Assembly: GCA_029851415.1 (NCBI GenBank)
Contig: CM056742.1
Coordinates: forward strand, 153,145,121-153,209,120
DNA length: 64,000 bases
Direction: 5' to 3'
Source: Eretmocerus hayati
Taxonomy: Eukaryota > Arthropoda > Insecta > Hymenoptera > Aphelinidae
Shown here: positions 62,900-64,000 of the stretch, piece by piece
Position numbering within the stretch: the first letter of the stretch is position 1
Layout: the number at the start of each line of letters is the position of its first letter
The notes under the pieces: generated by a model
What the model saw: only the letters and a program-made list of their open reading frames with translations
Database searches by the model: none
Told to the model about the DNA's origin: nothing
Made by a program: the position numbers and the translations under genes

Positions 62900-64000
62900 A
62901 CAGTGTGTATGAGGTTATAGTATAAGATAGGCGTATGCCATGCATGTATGTTGCGATGCACTTTGCTCGGGAGACGCGGAAGGGGCTTATTTTTGTTCAC
63001 CGCCACCGCGCATATGCAACCGCCATGCAGGTTGACTACTTTAATATATTACATGGGCACACGTGCGCGCACTACGACTATGCACATAACTTGGATTTTT
63101 TTATATTATGCACTGCTCTGCATATATTTTATTATTTTTACAAACGAGACCCGGGACTCCCTTGTGTCTTATGGTGCGTGCGGTATAGGCCAGTGACACG
63201 AGCCAAATGTTCACAATTTGAAGTAAGAATCGTATGGATGCGTGGGCGTTGAAATGCAAGAACTGATTTGGATAAAAATCGTATTGTGAGCATCAAAAGA
63301 TGTGAGATACATACCTGTGCTGCTCATTAGTTTTTTTTTGTTTTTTTTTTTTTTTCATGTTTTGGGGTGAATTTGTTTTTTTTTTGTAGAATTATTTGTA
63401 CAAGTGCAAAAAAAAATGGAAGAATAATTCATTTCACAACATTGATCTCATTTGATGAGTTTTGAAATGTCTAGTATTCTACTTTGATGTGATTCTTCGG
63501 GATCAGAATTTGAAGCAACCAAATGATTACTCGTTAGATACCAAAAAAATTGATCTTCCTGACTGTAGCTCATTGAATTTACTGTTTCTATGTATAACTT
63601 GTACCAGTCCTCTGAGCACCAATTGGAATAAATTCGACGAGGAGATGATAAAATTCTTGGCTTTGCGACAAACGCTGGAAGACAGCAAAATGATTCAGCT
63701 GGTAAATTGACGACTCCAAATTCACGTTGTGTAAAAATACCCAATTTATTGATTTTGTAATGTGAAAGACTATTCGAAGAAAGGTATTTCAACTACAATC
63801 CGTTGACCAAGGTGGAGCCATGATAACTTCTAAAAATTCAATTCTTGTTGGAGATTCGTTACACTGTCCTTGGACATTCCCAAATTGGGCCGCGGTGACC
63901 TGCACGACACCGTTATACTAATGTACACTTTTCTACAATTTTTTACAAAAAATTCTCACCAACCCAAACCCCTTATGTGTTCTGTCGTTTATAGATATGA
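62900..64000. other. No gene recognised at the right edge
   Basis: AT-rich with long T runs near 63330-63390. Frames of 82-114 codons (for example 63448-63792 on the minus strand) have no recognisable domain. Confidence 0.4.

Noticed and set aside
1..64000. CRISPR arrays, rRNA and tRNA genes
   Set aside because: Looked for direct-repeat arrays and for tRNA-like A/B boxes with a stem; found only transposon subrepeats and one degenerate B-box-like motif near 58720.

Overview
This is an AT-rich stretch of an insect nuclear genome. The genes are split by introns with ordinary GT-AG junctions, there are no operons, and the non-coding space is full of short inverted-repeat transposons. Protein content (mitochondrial SDHA, pinocchio, a ZC2HC1-type zinc-finger protein) is insect-like. 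Hymenoptera is my guess, not something the sequence proves.

Layout. (1) 1-11 kb, plus strand: the last three coding exons of a pinocchio (smi21F) homologue, with long introns. (2) 14.7-20.8 kb, minus strand: a complete nine-exon SdhA gene, 661 aa, whose 2-kb third exon-second exon intron holds, on the opposite strand, a complete four-exon HMG-box gene. (3) 23.5-30.8 kb, minus strand: a second, strongly diverged SdhA paralogue. It keeps the FAD and dicarboxylate-site residues but has a rewritten C-terminus and mostly different intron positions. Its 3.9-kb intron contains, on the plus strand, a small secreted GOLD-domain gene. (4) 28-40 kb, plus strand: three related two-exon genes encoding a signal peptide plus a lone p24/TMED2-like GOLD domain. 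The third is broken by a lost splice donor and a frameshift. Between the second and third lie two inverted, mutually related coding-like fragments that I cannot name. (5) 42.2-62.7 kb, minus strand: one very large nine-exon gene (1593 aa) with two ZC2HC1-type C2HC fingers near the N-terminus and a zinc ribbon at the extreme C-terminus.

Mobile DNA. I see a hAT-type MITE with an 8-bp target duplication, three copies of one long-TIR MITE family, an ~830-bp foldback element, a 1.07-kb element with palindromic subterminal repeats and the C-terminal remnant of an integrase-like transposase, an element built from TTTACGCAC subrepeats, and several small foldbacks. Most sit inside introns.

How the genes may fit together. 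The SDHA paralogue, the nested HMG-box gene and the GOLD-only secreted family look like a cluster of recently evolving, perhaps germline-biased genes grown around a housekeeping SdhA locus. That tissue bias is inference. The GOLD-only family and the SDHA paralogue are the two observations most likely to be new.
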